From: Halicephalobus mephisto
Taxonomy: Eukaryota; Nematoda; Chromadorea; Rhabditida; Panagrolaimidae
Assembly: GCA_009193035.1 (NCBI GenBank)
Contig: SWDT01000232.1
Location: forward strand, 62,001 to 126,000
DNA length: 64,000 nucleotides
Direction: 5' to 3'
A program made the translations under genes and the position numbers. Below the pieces are notes generated by a model, which worked only from the letters and a program-made list of their open reading frames with translations, searched no databases and was not told the DNA's origin. Shown here piece after piece: positions 11,501 to 20,884 of this stretch; position 1 is the first letter of the stretch; each line of letters starts with the position of its first letter.

Positions 11501-13010
11501 TCCTCTTATGAAGAAACGATCAAAGAACTCAAAGAGCAATTCGATCATGACTTGAAAAAACTCCGTGAAGAGCACATTGAAGAACTGGAAGACGAGAAAA
11601 ATGCAACAAGACTGGCTCTGGACGCGGTTAGAAGAGCTCATGAAGAGGAACTTCAACAAATCGCGGAGAAAATGAGGAAGGAACAACAGAATGAAGCTTC
11701 AGGTTCTCATGCTGGATCAAGTGACCGACAATCGAAGATGATCGAACAGATTACAGCAGAATTAACAAGCTTGTCCGCGATGTACTCGGCGAAGTGCTTG
11801 GAGAATTCTCAATTGGATGAGAAGATGCAAGCGTTATTAATGGATAAGGAAAACCAAGCAGAGAAAGAGTAGGTTTTAAACGTTCCATAGATCAATCTAC
11901 AGTTAAAATTCAATTTTCATATATGAAGTTTTTGAGAAAATTATTTATTAAATTTCTAAGTTTTCATATATGAAGTTTTCAAGAAAACTAAATAAAAATT
12001 CATATATGAAAATCTAGGGATTTAATAAATAAAACAGTACTTATGCACACCAGCTCTTGAAAATGGCGTTTTTCATATATGGACTTATACTTGGAAGCAT
12101 TTTTATATAGATTTTATATATGGATTTTACGCAAAGAATGACTTTCATACACGAACTTTTTAGAAAGTACTTTATTAAATTTTCATAGATTTTATTTTTA
12201 ATCTTGTTTTCGCATATAAAAATTACTCGATTTTTATTTATTTTTTATTTCCAGTGAGATTGATCTGCAAAATCGACGACTTCAACGAGAACTTCGTCAA
12301 AAAGAAGCCACTATCGACGAGCTGAAACTTCGAATTCTTTCTTTGGAGAGAAAACTGGACATGAGCTCCAATGAAGCCCTTGACAAAGGTAGGTTTTATT
12401 TTAGTAATGGCTTTGCACAATGTAAAACTAACTAATCCACAGCAAAGCTTACAAAACAATAATAATAATACCGCTTTTTTATTGCAGAACTTCTCGAACT
12501 CGCCAATATTCGTCGGTAAGCAAATTGAAGTGTATATGGTTTTTAACACGTTTGTTTTGCACTATAAACTTGTCCAGTCCTTACTTCTAGTACTGTAATT
12601 TTAACTTTGAGGAATTTTACATTAACTTTTTATGTGGTGGAGATGTTATTCTTAAGCTTATCCCTTGATCCCTTTTAGTCAACGGAGAACCCGCTCCCGT
12701 CCCCCAGCCACCCTCAGCTCCAGTTCCGTCGCCCCCCAAACCGGAAATTCCCCAGGAACTGAACGCGAAACCAACTCTATCGATCGCATCCGTTCGTTTT
12801 CGGCAACCAGGATCGTCAGGACTCTCCCGTCTCGCCTCGTCTCGCCGGCATGACTTGAGGTATCACTCGAATCCAGTGATCCCGGTCATGAATGAGATCC
12901 CTAATCAGGAGAGTTTGTTCATGGATGAAATGAAGAAAACACTAGCGGTTCCGGTTTCGGAAAGGAGGAAGTTCTTCGAACGGGTCGCGGAATACAACTC
13001 GCCTTTCTAA
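2592..13010 (+). CDS. MPRIP: MPRIP / outspread-like protein: two PH domains plus long coiled coil (spliced)
   Basis: Exons 2592-2741, 3314-3679, 4433-5479, 7900-7953, 10034-10284, 10551-11028, 11468-11868, 12255-12388 and 12679-13010 join in frame to about 1070 aa. PH1 (about residues 9-118) contains [22 protein letters not shown]2 (about 270-362) contains [14 protein letters not shown] and a closing [11 protein letters not shown] Ser/Arg/Glu-rich linker follows (about 365-520), then a heptad-rich coiled coil (about 525-960). The segment [16 protein letters not shown] and the C-terminal [10 protein letters not shown] resemble the end of vertebrate MPRIP, which bridges RhoA, myosin phosphatase and F-actin; a cytoskeletal role is inferred from that family. 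The ATG directly follows ATTTTCAG, consistent with trans-splicing, although a 5' exon upstream cannot be excluded. Internal alternative first exons (7658, 9310) would give coiled-coil-only isoforms. The gene converges on the lectin gene at 13986. The family call is firm; the exact exon set is less so. Confidence 0.87.
5480..7657 (+). other. Long intron of the MPRIP-like gene with promoter-like islands
   Basis: The tract at 5600-5870 is a degenerate tandem of about 60 bp built from TTTTTAAAGATTTTTAAGAAA. Balanced islands lie at about 5885-6000, 6630-6770 and 7290-7460 inside phased A/T runs. The last one, with the acceptor-like TTTTTTCCAG at about 7507-7516, could serve the alternative first exon at 7658. 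I see no additional coding exon that stays in frame. Confidence 0.4.
7658..7876 (+). CDS. Alternative first coding exon of the MPRIP-like gene
   Basis: An open frame of 73 codons starts [18 protein letters not shown] and ends PPGNGLK, immediately before a strong GTAAGT donor in phase 0. It has coding-like composition and an in-frame stop (TAA at about 7649) just upstream, so it should be a first exon rather than an internal one. Splicing to 10034 (phase 0) would give a PH-less coiled-coil isoform. The next acceptor in the gene is only 23 nt downstream (exon 7900-7953), too close for an ordinary intron, so this exon and 7900-7953 are probably used exclusively. I recognise no domain; it is rich in Ser, Pro and Arg. 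Confidence 0.55.
7954..9309 (+). other. Intron DNA: A/T runs, tandem repeat and promoter-like island
   Basis: The tract at about 8690-9015 is a direct repeat of roughly 120 bp (TTTTTAAGTACT, then CTGATCAGATGAAAATTAA) in about two and a half copies. The island at about 9020-9240 is of balanced composition and lies just before the alternative exon at 9310; it is the best candidate promoter for that exon. Confidence 0.4.
9310..9453 (+). CDS. Second alternative first coding exon of the MPRIP-like gene
   Basis: A 48-codon open exon starts [18 protein letters not shown] and ends SKSFACE before the donor GTTAGG in phase 0. It can join exon 10034 directly, giving a coiled-coil-only protein of about 579 aa. 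An acceptor-like AATATTAG ends 11 bases before the ATG, as expected for a trans-spliced first exon. Its GC-richer composition contrasts with the surrounding intron. I recognise no domain. The evidence is composition plus splice phase. Confidence 0.45.
11136..11400. repeat. Tandem repeat, period about 62 bp, in an MPRIP-like intron
   Basis: Four near-identical units of GAATTCATATATCGAAA followed by ACACCGATATATGGTAG, then a decayed fifth. Each unit holds two ATATAT-centred near-palindromes. The related TTCATATATGAA motif recurs in the next intron (11910-12150). Confidence 0.75.
12488..12515 (+). CDS. Candidate 28-nt micro-exon that changes the C-terminal frame
   Basis: Between TATTGCAG and GTAAGC lies a short coding-like stretch reading ELLELANIR in phase with the preceding exon. 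Because 28 is not a multiple of three, including it would shift the last exon (12679 onward) into a different frame that stays open to a TGA at 12851-12853. Skipping it gives the frame ending [10 protein letters not shown], which matches the MPRIP-family C terminus. It is therefore either a regulated cassette exon or a chance pair of splice sites. Confidence 0.35.
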
Positions 13011-13518
13011 CGCCAGCGGCAGTGGAAATTAATTTTGTAAAAAGTACTTCGATTTGATATCCCAAGATTTTTAAATTTCAAATGTGCAAAGAAGATAAAT
13101 TTTTTGGTTTTATAAAGTAGTGAATTAAATTTATTTTTTGTAAGGGTTTTGAATATTCATCGGAATTTTGATGTACGGTAATCGACATGTGGGGATGAAC
13201 AGAGGGTTATGTACCCTATATGCGTCTGACTCAGACGTTTCCAGATTCATTTCGAAAGAATATATTTTTGAAAAGTTAATTACGAAATCATGGAAGGTAC
13301 GAGGTATCTGTGATGCAGTTGTTTTGATTTCTAATAACTTATAAAACTTCGTGCTAAGACAATTTCGTAATGACCTCCATTTCTAATTTCATAATACAGT
13401 TGATTATGAAATATCTGTGACGTAAATCAGAGTTGTTACATAAGTTATTTCAATTTCTAAGGTATTCTCAAAATTCACCCCAAGACAATTTCGTAATAAT
13501 CTTCATCTTTGCACAGGC

Positions 13519-13850
13519 TTTCCGAAATCACACCTACCTGAATACAATCAACATGTAAGAACCTTTGATCATGGTTTTCAGATTATTCGATTCTAACTGA
13601 GTGCAATCGATAGTAGGATCGCAATTGAACAAAAGATTGATTGTAACTGAATGTAATTAAAGTGTTTGGACCATGTTTGTTCTCAGTTAAAAAGGTATTA
13701 GTATGCTGGTTACATTCAGTTAGAAACAATCTTTTGTTGGAATGCAATCCTGCCATCGATTACACTCAGTCAGAATCAAATAATGTGAAAACTGGTCAGA
13801 AGCTCTTATGTATTGATTGTATTCAGTTGGGCATGATTTCAGAAAATCTA
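13519..13850. mobile_element. Fold-back (MITE-like) element in the convergent intergenic region
   Basis: Two imperfect arms of about 135 bp (13519-13655 and 13712-13850) are reverse complements around a loop of about 56 bp. Landmarks in the left arm are TGAATACAATCAAC, GATTCTAACTGAGTGCAATC and ATTGAACAAAAGATTG; each has its complement in the right arm. I found no ORF or clear target duplication. It lies between the 3' ends of the MPRIP-like and lectin genes. Confidence 0.65.
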
Positions 13851-13925
13851 TGTAATTTCATAATATATTATTGATTTCGAAATTGATGGTTTTCCTTTTT
13901 GCAATTTAAAATTTACTAAAATAGA

Positions 13926-13931
13926 TTTATT
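13926..13931 (-). terminator. Poly(A) signal of the lectin gene
   Basis: AATAAA on the minus strand, about 55 nt past the lectin stop codon, in a TTTATTTATTATT context. Confidence 0.55.
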
Positions 13932-13985
13932 TATTATTAACTACTTTAGTACGGTAAAATGGAGGATATTTTATAAAAGCACTTG

Positions 13986-16900
13986 TTATGAACAAGCATA
14001 AGCATCGAGATAAACTTGATCCCAGTTGTCGGGTTGAGGATTGTCCATGTCTCTCCAATGAATGAAGTTAGAAGTGTAGTTGGTTAACTTCGATTGATCA
14101 ACATTTGCTCCCATCAGGACAAAAGTCAACTTCATCTTGTATAAATTACTCAACAGCCCTACAACTTGATCGGCTCCTTCGTAATTCTCTGGAGAAGAAG
14201 TGTCAGAAATGAAGACCAGGAATCCTATAGGAGGGTCGGGAAGGGGGATTAGTGGGACATAAGAATTGTATATTGAGTAGAGGGTGTCGGTTAAATTATA
14301 AGTATAATGAGTTTGAGAGTATCGTGAGAGTTTATATTGAATGTGTTTGATAGAATATGGCCCATGCCAAATCGCGTCAGTATGGGATGTATCTACTATC
14401 ATAATTCTCTCTGGATGATTTATCCCTCCAATTGCACTTTTGATAAAATTCATTTGAGTATTATAATCTTCAGTCGACAATGATTCAGAAACATCAGGAG
14501 CGAAGCCGATCCAACTTTTGCAAGGATGATAGACTTGGCTTCCACCTCCACATTTCATGCCCTGACGGAGATTTGGGACTAAAGTAATCGGATCAGACCA
14601 GTTGACGACATTTACTCCAGTCACTAGTCTATAATTCGTGTCATTGATAGTATTATCAACTAGGGCCACTGTAACAGTATGACCATCAGTAAGAAATTCA
14701 TTCGTCAAGTTCCTAGCTGTGGTGATATCTGAAGTAGATAATTCTTCTCCTGTGAAAACGATAAAGTTGATTGGGATTTTGTCTTTGTAATCACGCACTC
14801 CAAAGTCCATCATCTTCGTAAGAGCACTAAAATAGATAATTTTTAGTTTATAAATTACGATTAGAACCTTGAGGATTTTCATATAAAAAATCCAGATTCT
14901 CATTAGCTTAAGGATTTTGATTTAAAAATCTATAACTTAAAAACAACGAAAAATAAATTACAATAACTAAAGCTATTAATTTTTTTATATTATCAAAAAT
15001 CTCACTAATAGCCTTATTGTCAGAGACAAGAATAAAACTTTAAACTAATTTTGTAAAACCAACTTTTCCTCCTATAGTATCTCTTTAAAAAGATAATAGA
15101 CTACTTATTTGAATATCAGATTCCTTAAACACTCGATATGTCACTTTAACAATTATTAACTTACTCAGTAAATGCAGCGGAATAACTATATTGGTCCTTG
15201 TATTCATTAAAGATTCTGACCAGTTCACTTAAGTTGCTCGGTACTGGAGAATATTGGTAATTGTAAAATGAAGCTGGTTGAATATCAGGTGCCAGTAGCT
15301 TATTCACAAATTGATTTACCAAAAAATCATTCAAATTTGTTTGTTCCGCAGAAGACAAATAAGTACTAAACGCAAAAGGCATATACGATGGACAGATAAG
15401 TCCTGGATACGAGACTGTAGGTCCAAGTGAAGTCCTCGTTGTAGCAATTGTTGGTCGTTTAGTAGTTCCTGTGGGTCTTGGAGTTGTGGTTACTCCAACT
15501 TCCAGAATTCCACAAACGAAAGGGTAAACATTTAAGCAATCATCGTTGTACCATTGTCCCAAACCATCCATCGAAACACAGCCCTTATCCACGGTTACAG
15601 TTGCCGGTTCTCCAGCGGCCCACTCGAAGAAGGTTGTAGGTGAATCATTGTCAACGTTTCGCCACCCAGTTTGATCAATGTTACTGATGCCGATCCAGTA
15701 TCGCAAACTAGAGTTCGATGTTCCACTTCCGAAGATTGATTCGGCTTGTCCTGAAATAATCCCCATATAAAATGTATGAAAATATTTAATATTTTCAAGT
15801 AGGTTTAAAAAAGAACAATTTCCAGAACATTTTATACTTCCTTCACATTCTTACGTCATTTTAGGTAATCCTAGATTCTTTTAGATCATTTGGATTCTAT
15901 TTTTGCGTTTTTGTATTTCTTATTTAGATCTTGGAAGCAAATTCTAATATTTTAAAACGATCCAAACCAATATAAAACCTTCCAAAAGGTCTTCAAATCC
16001 CGTCTAGTTTCTTGTCTAGGTTTTATTATATGAAGACAAAGTTTTCCAATAAATTTGATATTCTTATTGCGCTTTCTTAAGGTTTATTACGTTAGAATAA
16101 ATCTTGTCGGAAAACTAGATCTGGCCTCATCTAATCCGAAACTAATATGGAAGGAAAAATGTCTCTCGGCAGGCATCGAATCCGCATCGTCTTGCTATCC
16201 GGGCAAGTGCTTTTTCTCTTAAGCTACGAGAGCGACCTCTTCCATTCCATTCCTGGGAGCAGAATCGTTTCTCCTGAACGATCGCTCCTTTCTCGCTACG
16301 CTTAATGTCGCGACAAATCTTTTCATAATTGGTTAAAGATACTTCAGGTCATTTCATAATTCTCCTATATAAAAGCGATTTTTATTTGTATCTTGTTTGA
16401 TTAAGATAAAATCTTTTAAAACATTTGATACCTTTCGTGCGTGTTTGTATATTTTACTTAAGTTTTATTACTCTAAGTTGAAGTTTTTCAGAAGTTATCT
16501 AAGATCTTTCAGACTATTCAGTATTTCTTTCATATTCTCATATTTACTAAGGTTTGCTAGATTAGTGTTCTGTCTCATGAAAGTTGCAAATCGAAATTGA
16601 AACTTATGTTAGGACAATTGTTAGGTCAGTCACCAATCCTGTGTTAGTATTAAGCGCAACCAACATAACGCTGAATCTAAAAGGAATATTTTGTGAACCG
16701 ATCAGGATATATTCAGTCTTCAGGACGAGAAATTCAAAGAGCTATTGTCAGCATGTCGAAATCTTTTGTATTGCGTTTCTGATATCGAAAATAAAGTTTT
16801 TCGATCGTTATTTCTCATCTACACGCGAATCACAATACAACAATACTATTAACAAATTTTTTTGTTTCAAACAGTTGTGTTTTGTCTTATCTAAGTTGAA

Positions 16901-17403
16901 TGAACTTAGTGTTCGGATATCTCGAATCTAAACATGATCTATAAGTCGCATCTGAACACAAAAAGTTTAAATTTCGACCTCGAACTCTGATCGTCAACCC
17001 TAATAGTAGGGAACATCGATCAGGGTCCTCTAAAGCGGATATATGAATAGATAAAAGTCAAACCTGAAAATTCGTCAAATATTTTATTTGAACTTTATTT
17101 TTTACTTCATAATTACAAGGTTATATTATGTTCCTTTGTACACGAGTAGCATATCTTGAGAACAAAGTAAGAAAAAGTAAACTAACCAGCAATGAAATAG
17201 TTGACGAATCCGTCTGAAATAGAAATCAAATGACCATTGTTTTGCATACATTGGAGTTCTGCAAACACAAATTGCGCTCCGGCGTTGTTGAAGGATATGC
17301 ATTTCCAGTTGCCTCCGAAGGAGCTGGGAATTCCAACAGTTCCATTCGGACAGATACTGTAAGAAGAATTCACAAAAAGTAACAAAAACAATAAAATCAG
17401 CAT
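13986..17403 (-). CDS. Secreted C-type lectin with two vWA-like domains (clec family)
   Basis: Exons 17403-17187, 15750-15165 and 14826-13986 (minus strand) join in frame to 547 aa. Residues 1-17 form a signal peptide (MLILLFLLLFVNSSYS). The C-type lectin domain (about 18-150) has the WIGIS core, a GEP motif in place of EPN/QPD, and WYNDDC near its end. A Thr/Pro linker (TTTPRPTGTTKRPT) follows. Then come two vWA-like modules. The first (about 175-330) has lost the DxSxS metal site; the second keeps it as APDVSES and continues to LVFISD and LTFVLMGANV. This architecture matches nematode CLEC proteins, many of which are gut-secreted and infection-responsive; that role is inferred from the family. 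A TATA box and two TGATAA sites lie just upstream. Intron 1 (1436 nt) contains an inverted partner of an element found upstream of the gene. Confidence 0.85.
16102..16320 (-). mobile_element. 218-bp element with tRNA-like core, copy A (in lectin intron 1)
   Basis: Near-identical, in reverse orientation, to 17967-18184. Its ends are short imperfect inverted repeats (ATCTTGTCGG at one end, CGCGACAAATCT at the other), like a MITE. Inside, 16161-16233 (minus strand) folds as a tRNA: acceptor GCTCTCG/CGAGAGA with one mismatch, D stem GCTT/AAGC, anticodon stem CTTGC/GCAAG around CCGGATA, and a TTCGATG T-loop. GATTCGATGCC fits the Pol III B-box. The anticodon loop lacks T33, so I do not call a functional tRNA. 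Confidence 0.7.
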
Positions 17404-17468
17404 CTTTATGACGGTGCACAGTCTTCAATAAACTCGCACAAATGTCATCATAAGTATCTTTTTAAATG

Positions 17469-17502
17469 TTTTATATACTGTTTTGATAACAACCTTTGAT
17501 AA
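17469..17502 (-). promoter_or_regulatory. Lectin promoter: TATA box and paired GATA sites
   Basis: A TATATAAAA box (minus strand, 17477-17469) lies about 66 bp before the lectin ATG. Two TGATAA motifs (17484-17489 and 17497-17502, read on the plus strand) sit just beyond it, 13 bp apart. Clustered TGATAA sites are the target of intestinal ELT-2/ELT-7 GATA factors in Caenorhabditis, so gut expression is a reasonable inference. Confidence 0.5.
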
Positions 17503-17966
17503 TAGTTAGCGGATGTTTCAAAGAGTATGAAATATAAAAAGCAATAAAAACGCTCTTTTTCTCGTTTATTGCAGTAATTAAAAAGACAGATAAAAGTAAT
17601 CAAGCTTCAATTTTTCCTATTATTGATTAAAAACATAAAAATATTCCGTATACAGTAATGAAATCATTTGGGTTCTCCTTAAAAAGTATTTTTTATCTTT
17701 TCAATGGAAATAAATTAATAAATTTAAATTTATAAAATTTTATTTCTAAAGTATTATTTACAAAAAGATAAAATTAGTTTATTGAAGATAATTTTTCAAC
17801 GATGTTTGTAAATAAATTTGAAATATTGTTATAAAAATTACATTACTGTAAAATTAGAAATAAATATTATTACGAATTTCTAAGATGTTTTAAAAATTTT
17901 CAGAATTTCTTAGATTTTAAAACCCTTCACATAGGTATAGTTATAAAACGTAAATCTGTATATTAA

Positions 17967-18184
17967 GATTGTCGCGACATTAAGCGTAGCGAGAAAGGAG
18001 CGATCGTTCAGGAGAAACGATTCTGCTCCCAGGAATGGAATGGAAGAGGTCGCTCTCGTAGCTTAAGAGAAAAGCACTTGCCCGGATAGCAAGACGATGC
18101 GGATTCGATGCCTGTCGAGAGACGTTTTTCCTTCCATATTAGTTTCGCACTAGATGAGGCCAGATCTAGTTTTCCGACAAAGAT
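17967..18184 (+). mobile_element. 218-bp element with tRNA-like core, copy B (upstream of the lectin gene)
   Basis: The inverted partner of 16102-16320, differing at only a few positions. The tRNA-like core is 18052-18123 on the plus strand; it has one base fewer in the D loop than copy A and a T-stem end CCTGT rather than CCTGC. Ends are GATTGTCGCGAC on the left and TTCCGACAAAGATC on the right. The two copies point away from each other around the lectin promoter and signal-peptide exon. Confidence 0.7.
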
Positions 18185-18409
18185 CCTATATCATCAAAAA
18201 ACTGATATAAAATTTCCCTTTATACTGTAATCTCGAAACTATAAAGTGGTTTTATATAGGATGAGGAAAAGTTTTTGCGCAAGTTTACAGAGCGAAAAAA
18301 AATATTTAAACTAAATATTCACGCAACAGACCCTAAAATACAACTAGAAATCTGACTTAACATCATAATAAATTAAATCTCAAATCTGTTTCCGTTTTTT
18401 TGCACGTTT

Positions 18410-19520
18410 TTAGACTCTCCGATCTTGCATGTATAGTGCAGCACTTTCAATGCCGATGTATTCCATGCTTTCAATAAAGTCGTTTTGACAGATTCCAGTC
18501 TTGTGACGCTTAACACGGACTTTGGTTTTCAAGTATCCTCAGATATAGAAATTCATTGGCTTCAAATCTAGCGAATTTGCGGCCATTATTTCTATGTGAT
18601 GCGACTAATCTTCTAGAAGTAATTTTGAATTTTCTTCGCACGGTACCCTGACGGAAAGTCCAATTCCAGCCTGTGAAACATTCTTCAGTTTAAGGTTTCC
18701 GGCGTTTCGTAGGATGTTCTTTTGATCGATATTGGCCTTATGATTTACAAAAACAAGCGAAATCGCTCCATCGGAGATGGTGGAGTTTCAGATTACTGTA
18801 AATTGTGAGTATGCAGGTTTTAAACAATTCTACTGATAGAATTAACGGAGGAAACAATGGGAATGAAGACGCTTCCTTTTTGCTTGTGAAAGCTTGTTTG
18901 ATGATGAAAACTTTCTTATTGATCTAAAGTACCTTGAAATGTGAGCTGAGTCAACAGCAGCATTACCGTCTGAAATCTAGTAGTTTGGTTTTCTTTGTAA
19001 AAGTGTGAATCTTCTGAAATTTAATAAACTTGAGTTATGTATTTTCTTTGAAGATGATTTAGACGCTCTTGGGATTTATTCTGAGATTTCTGGCCATTTT
19101 TCTTTTGGAACACTGCAGATTTTGGTGGATTCGGTTTTGGATTATCTTAAAATTGTTCTGTTTATGTATAGATCTTAGGCAGCCATTTCTAGGTAGATTG
19201 GCAACTGTTCTGGTCTTTCAATAACATTTCGAGACATTTTGAACTTTTCAAAGATTCTGAATATCGTCATAGCCACACTTGTTTCTTTTTTAGTTTTACA
19301 CAAGAAAAATCACATTGTACTTTGTTTCGATATCATGATTTTTTACATTAAAGATAAAGGAACGATTTTAGACCATTGTGGAGCCTCTGAACAGCAATTT
19401 CGAAATCATTATCGAGCTCTTTTTTATCGAAAATTCTGTCACTTTTTTGCATTTCCAAAGTTTCCTCTCATACTGTACCAGTGTAATTGTTTCCATTTTC
19501 AAAAAATAAGACTAACTTTA
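18410..19520 (-). pseudogene. Decayed mariner/Tc1-type transposase
   Basis: The minus-strand translation contains typical pieces of a mariner transposase in order. An N-terminal DNA-binding part (about 19150-19000) reads CSKRKMARNLRINPKSV, then LKFIKFQKIHTFTKKTK. A C-terminal catalytic part (about 18760-18410, one continuous frame) reads SDGAISLVFVNHKANIDQK, then MAANSLDLKPMNFYI and GYLKTKVRVKRHKTG, which align with the NSPDLNPMDFxxWGxLK block of the family. Two tryptophan positions have become stops (TAG and TGA), two more stops break the N-terminal part, and the central DD region is unrecognisable. It cannot be active. I did not find convincing terminal inverted repeats. It is an old insertion about 1 kb upstream of the lectin gene. 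Confidence 0.75.
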
Positions 19521-20799
19521 ATAAATTTTCGGAACAACAGAAATTGAAAAAAATATTTCCAAAACTTATATTTCTTTCTGTGATTTATTAATTTAGAATT
19601 GTGATGAAATGCTCAAGTTTTTATCAGTTCACATTTTAACTTTCGCAAAACTAACTTATTCAATATTTCTTTTTTAAATAATTTTTTCTACCGATTCTTT
19701 GTCAATAATACAGTTTGATAAAGAAAATCCAGATTACGGTAGAGGTGACAAATACATTTTTATTTCAAACTTGAGTCTGACTTTTCCCAGTGAAATCGAT
19801 TTCACATTTTTTAAATTAATATTGTTTTGTCTTCAATGTGCTTTTCAACATTGCTTCAGTATTAATAATAATTTTTTTGATTTCCTCTGACTGCCGTTCC
19901 GGATCAAGAAAGATTCAAAATTCAATTAAGCTCCGAACTTTACAAAAAATGACAATTTTGCAACTCTTACTCAATCAGAGTTGAAAACAAAGGTATGAAT
20001 TGTCAACATATTTACTTTTTACAAAATGTTCACATCTCGGAAAAACTTAGAAATTTTTATTAATACAGTTATTCAAATCCATTATCGTCCTGTTTGATCG
20101 TTGATTTCCAGTTGGAATGTACTGTATTCGACAACTAGTGATGTACGATTCGAAAATCTCCAAGTTTTACCTTTGAAAATTCGGAAACTTCAAAGATAAA
20201 AATTTTTATAAATTTTCAACCGACACATCATTAGGTTTTGAATATAGTATATTTTGAATGAAAATCTAAAATCTAATTTAGCCGTGATGAATTTGGATAA
20301 CTTTCTATTCTATTTATTCCCATATCGCACATTCAAAGTTCACGAACAATACTAAAGTTAAACTTCCTTGTATCTTTGATCCAACTCATCCGTCGGTGCG
20401 AGTCTTTTGTTCCTAGGACCTTGGGATTCTTCTTATAATCTACCTTGTTTTTTGGTCAACCGGGCCTCTAATGAGAGATATCCAGAGGGCTTCGCTTCTT
20501 TAGCCTACGAGCAGCTTGCGGGCTAGGCTTCTAGCTGCCGTTTGGATAACTATCAACAAAGAATTTGTTTAAGTTTCCTTTTCGAAATCTGAACATTTCA
20601 AAATTTGTCATATCTATTACTGTAGGATTTCCCAGATTTTTGACCTTCAAACAGACTAAAATAGCTCCCATAATCGACGACTTTACTCATTTCAACAATC
20701 ACGAAAATTTTATTTTTCCGTTTTTAGGCCCCAATTTTCCATCTTCTCCACTACACTGTATTACGGTAACGATTCTTCTATTTTTGTTTTCACATCCAG
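19521..20799. other. Intergenic DNA with no recognisable gene
   Basis: Balanced to moderately AT-rich sequence. A short GC-richer patch at about 20390-20545 includes an imperfect stem (AGCCT...AGGCT around 20500-20528). Its function is not evident. Short plus-strand frames here have no recognisable similarity and no coherent splice sites. Confidence 0.4.
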
Positions 20800-20845
20800 A
20801 CCAATCTCCAGAACACAAGTTCCAAACCAATCGGACACAACGACC

Positions 20846-20884
20846 ATGATGATGGCCTTCGTTACCAGCGTTACCGATGCTGGA
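20846..20884 (+). CDS. mep-1: Possible upstream first exon of mep-1
   Basis: After a strong acceptor (TTTTCACATCCAG, ending 20799) a short leader precedes three consecutive ATGs and the 13-codon frame MMMAFVTSVTDAG, which ends exactly at a GTAAGT donor in phase 0. The acceptor at 21917 opens in the same phase (PFIIMVSEVV), so this exon would add 17 residues to MEP-1. The shorter product starting at 21930 remains possible by trans-splicing at 21917. The evidence is splice logic only. Confidence 0.4.

Noticed and set aside
16397..16931. Two plus-strand frames in the lectin intron
   Set aside because: No family similarity, antisense to the lectin gene, no splice sites giving a longer product.
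16161..18123. Calling the tRNA-like cores functional tRNA-Ser genes
   Set aside because: The anticodon loop CCGGATA lacks T33 and a purine at 37, there is a mismatch at the T-stem closing pair and no long variable arm as tRNA-Ser requires.
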